From the NCBI GenBank assembly GCA_021776215.1, contig JAJFGI010000131.1:1-37535 (forward strand): a stretch of 37,535 bases of DNA. The letters run 5' to 3'. The stretch is from Kiloniellaceae bacterium (GTDB taxonomy: Bacteria; Pseudomonadota; Alphaproteobacteria; Kiloniellales; J153). A program made the translations under genes and the position numbers. The notes beneath the pieces were generated by a model. It worked only from the letters and a program-made list of their open reading frames with translations. It did no database searches and was not told the DNA's origin. Shown here piece by piece: positions 1 to 7,623 of this stretch (its first letter is position 1; every line of letters begins with the position of its first letter).

Positions 1-32
1 AATGGGCCATCGGTTCGCCGCCTTAATACTCC

Positions 33-1124
33 ATGTGGCGGGAGGACGCTATAGCAAGCCGCACCCCCCTCACCTACGGCGACGCGGGTGTCGACATCGA
101 CGCCGGCAATGCCCTGGTGGAGGCCATCAAGCCCCTGGCCAGGGCAACGGCCCGGCCCGGTTCCGACGCCGGCCTGGGCGGTTTCGGCGCGTTGTTCGAC
201 CTGAAGGCCGCCGGTTACAGCGACCCGATCCTGGTCGCCGCCACCGACGGCGTGGGTACCAAGCTGAAGATCGCCCTCGCCGCGGGCCGGCACGACACCA
301 TCGGCATCGATCTGGTGGCCATGTGCGACAACGATCTGGTGGTCCAGGGCGCGGAACCCCTCCTGTTCCTGGATTATTTCGCCACGGCCAAGCTCGACGT
401 GACCAACGGCCGGGCCGTGGTCAGCGGCATCGCCGCCGGCTGCCGCGAGGCCGGCTGCGCCCTGGTCGGCGGCGAAACGGCGGAGATGCCCGGCCTCTAT
501 AATCCCGGCGATTATGATCTGGCCGGCTTCGCCGTCGGCGCGGTAGAGCGCGGCCAGGCGATCACCGGCGCCGAGGTTGCAGAGGGCGACGTGATCCTCG
601 GCCTTGCCTCAAGTGGCTTGCATTCCAACGGCTTCTCGCTGGTTCGTAAGGTCGTATCGGAGATTGGAATCGATTATGGCGGAGCCGCGCCGTTCGCTCC
701 CAAGGTCAGCTTGTCGGCCGCTTTGCTCACCCCCACGCGCATCTACGTGCGCAGTTGCCTGGCGGCGGTCCGCGCCGGCGGCGTTCGCGCCCTGGCGCAC
801 ATCACCGGTGGCGGCTTGTTGGAAAATCTGCCGCGCGTCCTGCCGACCCACCTGGCGGCTGAAATCGATGGCGGCACCTGGCCGGTGCCGCTGGTGTTCG
901 GGTGGCTGGCGGCCGATGGCGGCGTGCCCGCGGCCGAGATGCTGCGCACCTTCAACTGCGGTATTGGCATGGTCGCCGTCGTTGCCCCCGACCGGGTCGA
1001 GGCCCTGACCGACGTGCTCGCGGAGCACGGCGAACAGGTCTTTCGCATCGGCCGTATCGGGGCCCGGGCCACCGGTGGGCCGGCCGTGGCGATCGATCCG
1101 GGAGCCGTGTCCTGGCAACCCTGA
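33..1124 (+). CDS. purM: Phosphoribosylformylglycinamidine cyclo-ligase (AIR synthetase)
   Basis: This enzyme makes aminoimidazole ribonucleotide from FGAM with ATP, step five of de novo purine synthesis, in the cytosol. The 363-residue product has the family's N-terminal [13 protein letters not shown] segment, the [12 protein letters not shown] motif, the [20 protein letters not shown] metal and nucleotide region, the [10 protein letters not shown] motif and the late [13 protein letters not shown] motif. Length is normal for PurM (about 345-365). The ATG at 33 is the only standard start upstream of the conserved region, but it lacks an obvious ribosome binding site. A strong GGGAGG at 40-45 lies inside the frame, 5 nt before an ATA codon at 51, so the true start may differ. 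purN follows immediately, as in many proteobacteria. Identification is firm; only the start is in doubt. Confidence 0.95.
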   Translation: MWREDAIASRTPLTYGDAGVDIDAGNALVEAIKPLARATARPGSDAGLGGFGALFDLKAAGYSDPILVAATDGVGTKLKIALAAGRHDTIGIDLVAMCDNDLVVQGAEPLLFLDYFATAKLDVTNGRAVVSGIAAGCREAGCALVGGETAEMPGLYNPGDYDLAGFAVGAVERGQAITGAEVAEGDVILGLASSGLHSNGFSLVRKVVSEIGIDYGGAAPFAPKVSLSAALLTPTRIYVRSCLAAVRAGGVRALAHITGGGLLENLPRVLPTHLAAEIDGGTWPVPLVFGWLAADGGVPAAEMLRTFNCGIGMVAVVAPDRVEALTDVLAEHGEQVFRIGRIGARATGGPAVAIDPGAVSWQP

Positions 1125-1141
1125 CCGGCCAGCGCACGCCC

Positions 1142-1780
1142 GTGGCGGTCGTTATTTCGGGCCGCGGGAGTAACCTGCAGGCCCTCATCGATGCCGGCGC
1201 CGATCCGACGTACCCGGCCAAGATCGTGCTGGTGGTCTCGAATGTCCCCGGCGCCGCCGGGCTGGACCGGGCCGCCGCCGCCGGTATCGCCACCGCGACC
1301 ATCGACCACCGCGATTTCGCCCACCGCGACGCCTTCGAGACCGCGCTGAGCGCCGCCCTGAGCAAGGCCGGCGCCGAAATCGTCTGCATGGCCGGCTTCA
1401 TGCGCATCGTCGGTCCGGCCTTCGTTACCCGTTGGAGCGACCGCCTGCTGAATATCCACCCGTCGTTGCTGCCCGTCTTCCCCGGCCTGCACACTCACGC
1501 CCGCGCGCTGGCAGCCGGCGTGAAGCTGCACGGCTGCACGGTGCATTTCGTCCGCCCCGAGCTGGACAATGGGCCGATCATCGGCCAAGCCGCGGTGCCG
1601 GTCCTCCCCGGCGACGACGAGGCCAGCTTGGCCGCGCGGGTCCTAAAGGTCGAACACCAGCTCTACCCCCGCTGCCTGCGTCTGGTAGCCGAGGGGCGGG
1701 TGATGGTCGAGGAGCGCGTCGCCACCCTGCCCGGCGGTGACGCCGAGACGGGTGCCCAATTGATCAATCCGAGCCTATAG
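1142..1780 (+). CDS. purN: Phosphoribosylglycinamide formyltransferase
   Basis: It transfers a formyl group from 10-formyl-tetrahydrofolate to GAR, step three of purine synthesis. The protein shows the GAR-binding motif ISGRGSNLQALIDA at its N terminus, the MAGFMRIV segment, and the catalytic block NIHPSLLPVFPGLHTHARAL, where the family's catalytic Asn and His are expected, followed by GCTVHFV and DNGPII. The product is about 212 residues, normal for the family. The frame has no ATG near the conserved N terminus. GTG at 1142 is the only standard start close to it, giving MAVVISGRGSN, a little shorter than usual. CTG codons at 1112 and 1121 are conceivable and would couple it to the purM stop at 1122-1124. 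Function is certain, start approximate. Confidence 0.93.
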   Translation: MAVVISGRGSNLQALIDAGADPTYPAKIVLVVSNVPGAAGLDRAAAAGIATATIDHRDFAHRDAFETALSAALSKAGAEIVCMAGFMRIVGPAFVTRWSDRLLNIHPSLLPVFPGLHTHARALAAGVKLHGCTVHFVRPELDNGPIIGQAAVPVLPGDDEASLAARVLKVEHQLYPRCLRLVAEGRVMVEERVATLPGGDAETGAQLINPSL

Positions 1781-1829
1781 TCCCGGCCCGACTGCCGGCT
1801 GATGGCCCGGTTGTATCCTCACTCTCCCT

Positions 1830-2423
1830 TCAGCGTATGCCTCGGGCCTTGCCGGCCGATTTCACGGCAGCTTCGCGGACCGCGCGTGAAATCTCCTCGG
1901 CAAGGTCCGTGCTCGCGACGGCGCGGGCAACGGTCAGGCCGCCAATCAGAACGCCGAGCATCGCCCAGGCCCGCGCCCGCCGCTTGTCCGCCGATCCGTC
2001 CGCCAACCCATTCGCGATAAGATCGGCGATCTTGGTCATTTTTGCCTCGTAGGCGGCATGCACCTTAGGCTCGGCGCGCACGACTTCGGGTGACAGGGCC
2101 GCCATCGCACAACCGCGGGCGAGGTCATCGCGGTGCGCCCGGTCGAGGTAATAGTCCGCGAAGGCCTGGACCCATTTCGCACCGGCCTCTCTCTGAAATT
2201 TCGGAATGCTCTCGATGACCTCATCGAGGCCAACATCGAGCGCGGCGCCGAACGCTCCATCCTTGGACCCGAAATGGGCATAAAAGGCACCGGACGTCAC
2301 GCCAGCGGCCTTCGCGATGCCGTCGACCCCGATTCCGGCGAAGCCGTGCGACCGAAAGCCTCGGCTCGCCGCCGAGAGCACCCGTTGGCGGGTCTCCTCC
2401 TTACGTTCCTGATTCCTCGCCAT
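1830..2423 (-). CDS. TetR/AcrR-family transcriptional regulator
   Basis: A 197-residue one-component regulator. The N-terminal helix-turn-helix spans about residues 28-51, with the typical GVTSGAFYAHFGSKDGAF recognition-helix and turn sequence of the TetR family. The C-terminal all-helical part would bind a small ligand and dimerise, and its ligand cannot be read from the sequence. It is divergent from the tautomerase gene at 2559. Two palindromes sharing the core AACGATCGTT or a near copy lie in the intergenic region, one 14 nt upstream of this start codon. I infer autoregulation and control of the tautomerase gene. Its stop codon converges on purN with about 50 bp between them and no clear terminator. 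Confidence 0.92.
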   Translation of the reverse strand: MARNQERKEETRQRVLSAASRGFRSHGFAGIGVDGIAKAAGVTSGAFYAHFGSKDGAFGAALDVGLDEVIESIPKFQREAGAKWVQAFADYYLDRAHRDDLARGCAMAALSPEVVRAEPKVHAAYEAKMTKIADLIANGLADGSADKRRARAWAMLGVLIGGLTVARAVASTDLAEEISRAVREAAVKSAGKARGIR

Positions 2424-2437
2424 GGTCCCATACCTCT

Positions 2438-2457
2438 AAAATAACGATCGTTATTTT
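2438..2457. promoter_or_regulatory. Perfect 20-bp palindrome, probable TetR operator 1
   Basis: AAAATAACGATCGTTATTTT is an exact inverted repeat over 20 bp, centred on CGATCG. It lies in the leader of the TetR gene and ends 4 nt before the -35 box of the divergent tautomerase promoter. A second near-copy sits at 2492-2509. The size and symmetry match TetR-type operators. Binding is inferred. Confidence 0.75.
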
Positions 2458-2461
2458 TCTC

Positions 2462-2490
2462 TTGACGAAATAGCGCTCGGTATATAAATA
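2462..2490 (+). promoter_or_regulatory. Sigma-70-type promoter of the tautomerase gene
   Basis: TTGACG at 2462-2467 is followed, after 17 bp, by TAAATA at 2485-2490. The region is AT-rich in a GC-rich genome. It is bracketed by the two palindromes, so a bound repressor would block both the -35 side and the transcription start. The start site itself is inferred. Confidence 0.65.
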
Positions 2491-2491
2491 A

Positions 2492-2509
2492 ATATCACGA
2501 TCGTTATAT
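2492..2509. promoter_or_regulatory. Imperfect 18-bp palindrome, probable TetR operator 2
   Basis: The sequence ATATCACGATCGTTATAT is an inverted repeat with a single mismatched pair. It shares the CACGATCGTT/AACGATCGTT core with the palindrome at 2438-2457. It begins one base after the predicted -10 box, where a repressor would cover the transcription start. The centre-to-centre distance from operator 1 is about 53 bp, close to five helical turns, so the two sites face the same side of the helix. Confidence 0.68.
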
Positions 2510-2558
2510 ATCAATCTCAACAATCTCGCAATCCCGCAAAAGCAAGGAGTCTCGAACA

Positions 2559-2975
2559 ATGCCCCTTACCCTCACTGTTACCGAAGGCGTTTTGCCGGAA
2601 GGGACCGAAAAGCTGGCGGTCGAGCGTCTCACCGCGGCCATGCTGAAATGGCACGCCCTGAGCGGCAATAAAGTGATGACCGCCAACGTCACGGCCCACG
2701 TCCACGTGATTCCGCGGACTCATACGTTCTCGGGCGGGAAAGAGTTTTCCGGCGCCTGGATCGAATGGAAAGTGCCGTCGTTCGCGTTCAACTCCAGAGA
2801 AATTCAAGTCGGATTTTTTAAGGACGCGACAGACATCATCCATGACCTGTCCGGTGGAAAACAGCCTAGGGACAACATTTACAGCAACGTCGTCCACACC
2901 GTGGACGGAAGCTGGAATCTCGACGGCAAGGCGATGACCAACGAGGAGCTGGGCGACGCCATTGCCATGGGCTGA
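2559..2975 (+). CDS. Tautomerase-superfamily protein (4-oxalocrotonate tautomerase-like)
   Basis: A 138-residue protein beginning Met-Pro-Leu-Thr. Removal of Met would expose an N-terminal proline, the catalytic base of the tautomerase superfamily. The sequence MPLTLTVTEGVLPEGTEKLA, followed by a helix and an HVHVIP strand, fits a beta-alpha-beta tautomerase repeat. The second half (VEWK-type strand, then DATDIIHDLSGG and NIYSNVVHTVDGSWNLDGK) resembles the second repeat of the longer family members. Substrate is unknown; relatives isomerise enol or keto acids or dehalogenate small carboxylates. The start has a strong AAGGAG at 2544-2549. It is divergent from a TetR gene with two operators, so it is probably inducible. 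Family assignment is good, exact reaction open. Confidence 0.82.
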   Translation: MPLTLTVTEGVLPEGTEKLAVERLTAAMLKWHALSGNKVMTANVTAHVHVIPRTHTFSGGKEFSGAWIEWKVPSFAFNSREIQVGFFKDATDIIHDLSGGKQPRDNIYSNVVHTVDGSWNLDGKAMTNEELGDAIAMG

Positions 2976-3010
2976 AATCGGGGCCTGAACGAAGGATGTA
3001 AGGAGTCAGT

Positions 3011-3082
3011 ATGTATTGGTTCACGGTGCGTAAATCGGCAGGCTGCCGAGCCATTCCTGGCAATAATCGTCGAGAGGGGTGA
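3011..3082 (+). CDS. Possible 23-residue small protein downstream of the tautomerase
   Basis: An ATG at 3011 is preceded by TAAGGAG at 2999-3005 with a 5-nt gap, one of the best ribosome binding sites in the window. The frame encodes 23 residues starting MYWFTVRKSAG and stops with TGA at 3080-3082. It lies 35 bp after the tautomerase stop on the same strand and could be cotranscribed. I do not recognise the peptide. It may be a real small protein or the 5' remnant of a lost gene. The strong site is the only positive evidence. Confidence 0.25.
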   Translation: MYWFTVRKSAGCRAIPGNNRREG

Positions 3083-3128
3083 AAAATCGGGTCTGTCCCA
3101 ACTGAAGAGACGGCGTAACGGCGGCCAA

Positions 3129-4196
3129 TCAGGCTTTCTTGCGATTGGCCGCCAACCAGCCGTCGACCAGGGCGACGGTCTGATCGACGACATCGGAGCG
3201 CATGCCTTTCTGCGCCGCGATGGTCTGCACTAGGCAGTCCGCCCGCTCGATGTTCTGGGCACCGGCGAGCAGGGCACGGGCCGCCGAGGAGGGCTTGGCG
3301 AGCCCCTTGGCCGCGTTCGCATATTTCTCGAACGGAACCAGATCGTCGGCCGAGGCGCCGATCGCCTGGCACACCGCGCGGACCCAGTCATAGACCGACC
3401 GCGACAGCTCGATGTCGCTGTGGACCGCGTCCCGAATGGAGCGCATGTCGTCCTTCCGGACACAGCGATAGTTACCCGTCAGGAGCATGGCCCACTTGGC
3501 CAGCGGCACGAAGACCGAGTCATGCACCTTGAGCTTGACCGGCAATTCGATCGGGCCGTCGCCGGGATCGTAGCGGATGGCCTCGATATCGGCCTGCATC
3601 CGGCGCAGGATCGCCGTGTGCGTGTCGGATTCGAAACGGGCCGCCTTGAAATTGGTCGGCAGGCTGACCTGCAGCACGTTTGTCTCTTCGTCCGGCGGGC
3701 GAAAGGCCTGCGGGTCCGGACTGCACAGCGTCATCAGCGCCGGATCGAAGCTGTCCCAGACGCTGGGATCGGTATAGCAGCGCCTCAGCGCCGCGGTGTC
3801 GAGGCCCGGAACGCGCGCCAGATAGGGCAGCGGCGGCATGTTCATGATCGACATGCAGGGCATCTTGGCCTTGGCCACCGCGTCCAAGAGCTCGCGCACG
3901 CCCGGCGAGCGATACTGCGGCTCCTGCATGGCCAGACCGATCAGATCGTACTCGGCGAGATCGACGGCATCCGGCGTGGCGGCGGACAAGGACCCCGGTG
4001 CCTGCCGTGAGTCTATCTCGACCAGAGCGTCCCGGCCTCTGACCGGCAGACGAACCCGGGTGCCGGCCTTGTTGATCAGCTCCGCTTCGGCCGGCAGGCA
4101 GACAAGCTTCACGCTATGCCCCGCGAGCAGCAGCTTGGTCGCCAATAGGGACCCATAGGATGCGCCCAGAATCAGCGTGTTGTAGGTGCGGGACAT
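3129..4196 (-). CDS. Ketopantoate-reductase-like NAD(P)-binding oxidoreductase
   Basis: A 355-residue protein with an N-terminal Rossmann motif, ILGASYGSLLATKLLLAGH (about residues 9-27), as in ketopantoate reductase and 6-phosphogluconate dehydrogenase-like families. A C-terminal helical part contains PLAKWAMLLTGNYRC, in the position where ketopantoate reductases carry the catalytic lysine and neighbouring Asn. It is longer than PanE (about 300 residues) and the middle is not typical, so true ketopantoate reductase activity is doubtful. The start has GGGAGG 7 nt upstream. The gene lies 139 bp downstream of livF on the same strand, so it may be read with the ABC importer and act on the imported compound. 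That link is inference. Confidence 0.75.
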   Translation of the reverse strand: MSRTYNTLILGASYGSLLATKLLLAGHSVKLVCLPAEAELINKAGTRVRLPVRGRDALVEIDSRQAPGSLSAATPDAVDLAEYDLIGLAMQEPQYRSPGVRELLDAVAKAKMPCMSIMNMPPLPYLARVPGLDTAALRRCYTDPSVWDSFDPALMTLCSPDPQAFRPPDEETNVLQVSLPTNFKAARFESDTHTAILRRMQADIEAIRYDPGDGPIELPVKLKVHDSVFVPLAKWAMLLTGNYRCVRKDDMRSIRDAVHSDIELSRSVYDWVRAVCQAIGASADDLVPFEKYANAAKGLAKPSSAARALLAGAQNIERADCLVQTIAAQKGMRSDVVDQTVALVDGWLAANRKKA

Positions 4197-4335
4197 GGCA
4201 GTCCTCCCTTACGTATCGGATTGCGGGCCGGCAGGGAGCCTGGGCACTCGTTCAGAGCGGCGCGGCCAAAGTAGTACCGCCTGGTTGCGGCCCGGTCTAG
4301 GGGGGGCACATTTGAATTGTTTTCGGCCACCGCCC

Positions 4336-5052
4336 CTAAAGCAACCATTCGGCAATAGAATCCCGGTATTTGGCGTCGAAATCCGCCTTCGTGCCCTCGA
4401 TCTTGTTGGCGCCCAGCTCGAGCACGTAGATGTAATCGGCGACCTCGGTTCCTGCGAGGACGTTCTGGTCGACCATCAGGATGGTCCGGCCATCCTCGGC
4501 CGTGAGCCGGCGCAGATGGTCATAGATTACGCCGCTCATCTTCGGGTCCAGACCGACTGTCGGCTCGTCCACCAGGAGCAGTTTCGGATCCGTGACCAGG
4601 GCCCGCTGAATCTCGAGCACACGTTGCTGCCCCCCGCTCAGATCGCCGGCACGGCGATTCTGGAACTCGCGCAGGATGGGGGCCGCCTCCAGCGCGCGCT
4701 CGATCGCCGCCGCCACCCGCCGCCGGTCGCGGCGGAAAATCCAAGCGCCCATCTCCAGGTTCTCGCGGACGCTCAGGTGCGGAAAGATATTCCGCCGCTG
4801 GGCGATGTACGCAATGCCGAGACGCACGAGCTGGTTGGTGCGCACCCCGGTGATGTCGCGTCCGTCGTAGCTGATCGAGCCGCGGTGCGGACGAATCTGC
4901 CCGACGATACATTTCAAGAGGGTCGACTTGCCGACGCCGTTGGCGCCGATCACGGTGGTCAGTTGCCGGCTGCGCGCCTCGACCGTCAAACCGCTCAGGA
5001 TATCGATATCGGCGACATAACCGGCGTGCAGGTTCTCGGCTTTCAGCGTCAC
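4336..5052 (-). CDS. livF: Branched-chain amino acid-type ABC transporter ATPase LivF
   Basis: A 238-residue cytosolic ATPase that powers import together with LivG. Walker A is GANGVGKST (36-44), the signature is LSGGQ (138-142), and Walker B is LLLVDEPTVGLDP. The switch position reads MVDQN, close to the VEQN typical of LivF. The start is GTG at 5052, overlapping the livG stop as GTGA (4 nt), which indicates translational coupling. The same frame stays open upstream, antisense-like within livG, but the homology begins only at this GTG. It is the last gene of livH-livM-livG-livF. The substrate is not necessarily an amino acid, since this family also carries urea, aromatic acids and other organic acids. 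Confidence 0.93.
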   Translation of the reverse strand: MTLKAENLHAGYVADIDILSGLTVEARSRQLTTVIGANGVGKSTLLKCIVGQIRPHRGSISYDGRDITGVRTNQLVRLGIAYIAQRRNIFPHLSVRENLEMGAWIFRRDRRRVAAAIERALEAAPILREFQNRRAGDLSGGQQRVLEIQRALVTDPKLLLVDEPTVGLDPKMSGVIYDHLRRLTAEDGRTILMVDQNVLAGTEVADYIYVLELGANKIEGTKADFDAKYRDSIAEWLL

Positions 5053-5786
5053 GACGCGGCCCTCGCGCTCCGAGTTCCGAGATAAGCCTGGAGGACGGCC
5101 GGATCGCTGCGGACGGCCTCGGGCGGGCCGTTGGCGATGACTCGTCCGTTCTGCAGCGCGACGATCCGGCGGCACAAATCGAAGATCGAGCCCATGTCGT
5201 GGCTGATCAAAATGATGCTGGTGCCGCGCGCGTTCCAATCGCGGATCGTATCGTGCATCAGGCGCTTCAGCGTGGGGTGGACGCCGCCGAAAGGCTCGTC
5301 GAGCAGCACCAGCTTCGGCGCCAGCATCATGATGCGGCCGAACTCCAGCAGCTTCGCCTGACCGCCGGACAGGTTGGCCGCCGGTTCGCCGGCCAGGCGG
5401 CCGAGGTCCAGCCCGTCGAGGATCGCGCGCCCTTTTTCCGCCGCCGCGCGCGGCGCCGCGGACCAGTCGGTGAGGCCGGGCACCAGAAGGTTCTCCAGCA
5501 CGCTGAGGCGGCGAAAGATCTTGGTCACCTGAAAGCTGCGCGCGATTCCCGCGGTTGCGAGCGCCGACGGCTCGCGTCCCACGATCGATCGGCCTTCGAA
5601 CGAGACGCTGCCCTGCTCCGGGCGGTAGAAACCGCTGAGCACGTTGAGGAAGGTGGTCTTGCCCGACCCGTTCGGTCCGATCAGGCCGACCAGCTCGCCC
5701 GCCTCGATCTCGAACGTTACATGGTCGAGGGCGGTCAGGCCGCCAAACCGCTTCACCACGCCGTCGGTGACCAATTGTGCCGTCAT
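5049..5786 (-). CDS. livG: Branched-chain amino acid-type ABC transporter ATPase LivG
   Basis: A 245-residue ATPase. Walker A is GPNGSGKTT (37-45), the signature is LSGGQAKLLEFGR (from 139), Walker B is LVLLDEPFGG and the switch histidine is in SHDM (H196). Two details depart from the usual LivG pattern: the D-loop region reads GGVHP where LivG normally has AGLNP, and the switch is SHDM in place of EHDM. All catalytic residues remain, so the protein should be active. ATG at 5784-5786 overlaps the livM stop as ATGA, and the gene is coupled to livF downstream by GTGA. Confidence 0.93.
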   Translation of the reverse strand: MTAQLVTDGVVKRFGGLTALDHVTFEIEAGELVGLIGPNGSGKTTFLNVLSGFYRPEQGSVSFEGRSIVGREPSALATAGIARSFQVTKIFRRLSVLENLLVPGLTDWSAAPRAAAEKGRAILDGLDLGRLAGEPAANLSGGQAKLLEFGRIMMLAPKLVLLDEPFGGVHPTLKRLMHDTIRDWNARGTSIILISHDMGSIFDLCRRIVALQNGRVIANGPPEAVRSDPAVLQAYLGTRSARAAS

Positions 5787-6724
5787 GTCCGGGTCCGCCG
5801 CTGCAGGGCCATCCGTACGATCTCGCCGAAGAGGCCGTTGGGCGCATAGCGCAGAATCAAGATGACGACGACCGCGAACAGGGTCATGCGCCATTCGCCG
5901 ATCTCGCGCAGCATCTCGAGCAAGAGCTCCAGGAACACTCCGCCAAGGGCGGCGTAGAAGATATTCTGGAATCCGCCGACGACGGCCATCGACAGGACGA
6001 ACCCCATCTCTTGGATCGACATCATGGAGGGGGTCACCAACTGCACGAAGTGGGCGTAGAAACCACCGGCAATCCCGGCAATGATACTGCTGAAGGTGAA
6101 GGCGAAGATCTTCCAGCGCACCACCTTGACGCCCAGGCTCGCGGCCGCGTCCTCGTCCTCCCGGATGGCCGCGAAGAACAGGCCGATGCGCGAGCGCAGG
6201 ACCAGCCACATGATCAGCAGACAGGTGACCAGCAGCGCCAGAAAGCTGTAGTAGTACGGGATTCGGTCCGTGGTCTCGAACAGGGCGACCGCCGGCAGGC
6301 CCAGGCTGCCCCGGGTGAGTTCATGCTCGGCGGTGAACGCGATGCGGACGATCTCGGAAAAGGCGATCGTGGTGAGGCCAAGGTAGGCGCCGTGCAGACG
6401 CAGGCACAGGCGCCCGATGGCCAGACCGACGATCCCCGTGACCAAGCCGGCGAGCGGAATGGAGAGCAGCAACGGCAGGCCCAACGTGCCGCTCGCCACC
6501 ACCGAGGTGTAGGCGCCCAGGCCACTCATGGCCACGTGGGCGAAACTGATGCGCCCGACGTAGCCGACCAGCAGGCTCCAGCTCGACGCCAGGATGGCGT
6601 AGTAGAAGCCGATGGTCAGTATGTAGATCCAATACTCGTCCAAGCCGAACAGCGGCACGGCCAGGAACAAGGCGAGGACGGCCGCGCCAATGGCGGCCTG
6701 GCGGGAGACGTCGCGGCCGATCAT
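5783..6724 (-). CDS. livM: Branched-chain amino acid-type ABC permease LivM
   Basis: A 313-residue inner-membrane permease subunit with about eight to nine hydrophobic segments. It carries the LivM landmarks: a LVGYVGRISFAHVAMSGLGAY segment near the N terminus, LHGAYLGLTTIAFSEIVR, and the cytoplasmic coupling loop around AIREDEDAAASLGVKVVRWK that contacts the ATPases. Length is typical. ATG at 6722-6724 overlaps the livH stop as ATGA. It pairs with LivH to form the membrane pore. Confidence 0.93.
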   Translation of the reverse strand: MIGRDVSRQAAIGAAVLALFLAVPLFGLDEYWIYILTIGFYYAILASSWSLLVGYVGRISFAHVAMSGLGAYTSVVASGTLGLPLLLSIPLAGLVTGIVGLAIGRLCLRLHGAYLGLTTIAFSEIVRIAFTAEHELTRGSLGLPAVALFETTDRIPYYYSFLALLVTCLLIMWLVLRSRIGLFFAAIREDEDAAASLGVKVVRWKIFAFTFSSIIAGIAGGFYAHFVQLVTPSMMSIQEMGFVLSMAVVGGFQNIFYAALGGVFLELLLEMLREIGEWRMTLFAVVVILILRYAPNGLFGEIVRMALQRRTRT

Positions 6725-7623
6725 GACCTGCGGACCTTCTCCCCGAACAGTCCCTGGGGACGAAATATCAGAACGACAATTAGTAGGACCAGCCCATAGG
6801 CGTCCTTGTAGGCCAGCGCCCGCGTCGTATCGGGTATGAGCACCGTGGCCAGGTTCTCGAACAAGCCCAGAATCAGGGCGCCCAGGATCGCGCCCGGCAC
6901 CGAGCCGAGACCGCCGAGCACCACGATCACATAGGCCTTGATGACCGGAATCACGCCCATGGTCGGATAGACCAGGAAAACCGGGCCGATGAGCGCGCCG
7001 GCGGCGCCGGCCAAGGCGCTGCCCAGGCCAAAGGCGAGCATGCCGGTGAGCTTGGCGTTGACCCCGACGATGGCGGCCGTTTCGCGGTCCTGGCTGACCG
7101 CGCGCACCGCCTTGCCGGCCCAGGTGTAGCGCAGCACGTAGAGGAGCAAGCCCATCAACACGATGCCGACACCGGCCGCGGCCAGGCGGTCGCCGCTGAC
7201 GATCAGCTCGCCAATTTCGATACGGCCGCGGAAGATCGCCTCGGGCCGCTTGGTCCAGGGCCCGAATATGCTGAGCATGAGGTTCTGCAACAGGATCGCC
7301 AGGCCAAAGGTGATCATGATCGCGTACTCATCGACGCGCTCCACCTTGCCCCGGTAGATCGGATCGATAAGCAGGTGCTCGATGGCCATGCCCACCAGGA
7401 ACAGCGCGACGCAGGCGACGAGGACCGCCGCCACCGGGGGTAGACCGAATAGCGAGGCGAACACGTAATAGACGAAGCCGCCCAGCATATAGAGCTCGCC
7501 GTGGGCGAAATTGACGATCTTGAGAACGCCGAAGATAAGCGACAGGCCAAGCGCCGCGAGAGCGTAAAAAACGCCGATGATCAGGCCGTTGATGACCTGT
7601 TCACTGAATGCCAGGAGACTCAT
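6721..7623 (-). CDS. livH: Branched-chain amino acid-type ABC permease LivH
   Basis: A 300-residue inner-membrane permease. It shows the LivH start region (INGLIIGVFYALAALGLSLIFGVLKIVNFAHGELYMLGGF), the coupling loop AVSQDRETAAIVGVNAKL, and the closing DAYGLVLLIVVLIFRPQGLFGEK. I chose ATG 7621-7623 because the homology begins there. An in-frame extension to 7752 is open but has no family similarity. It is the first gene of the minus-strand importer operon, divergent from the binding protein at 7961. I could not find a convincing promoter for it in the 337-bp divergent region. Confidence 0.93.
   Translation of the reverse strand: MSLLAFSEQVINGLIIGVFYALAALGLSLIFGVLKIVNFAHGELYMLGGFVYYVFASLFGLPPVAAVLVACVALFLVGMAIEHLLIDPIYRGKVERVDEYAIMITFGLAILLQNLMLSIFGPWTKRPEAIFRGRIEIGELIVSGDRLAAAGVGIVLMGLLLYVLRYTWAGKAVRAVSQDRETAAIVGVNAKLTGMLAFGLGSALAGAAGALIGPVFLVYPTMGVIPVIKAYVIVVLGGLGSVPGAILGALILGLFENLATVLIPDTTRALAYKDAYGLVLLIVVLIFRPQGLFGEKVRRS

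Noticed and set aside
3034-3050. Small dyad TCGGCAG-G-CTGCCGA after the tautomerase as a terminator
   Set aside because: The loop is too short and no T-run follows.
5053-5847. Open frame upstream of livF, in frame with it
   Set aside because: It runs inside livG in a different frame, is arginine- and proline-rich, and has no family similarity. The livF homology starts at GTG 5052.
5777-6799. Plus-strand 340-codon open frame over livM
   Set aside because: It is antisense to a conserved permease. Its Asp/Gln/His-rich composition is typical of a high-GC shadow frame.
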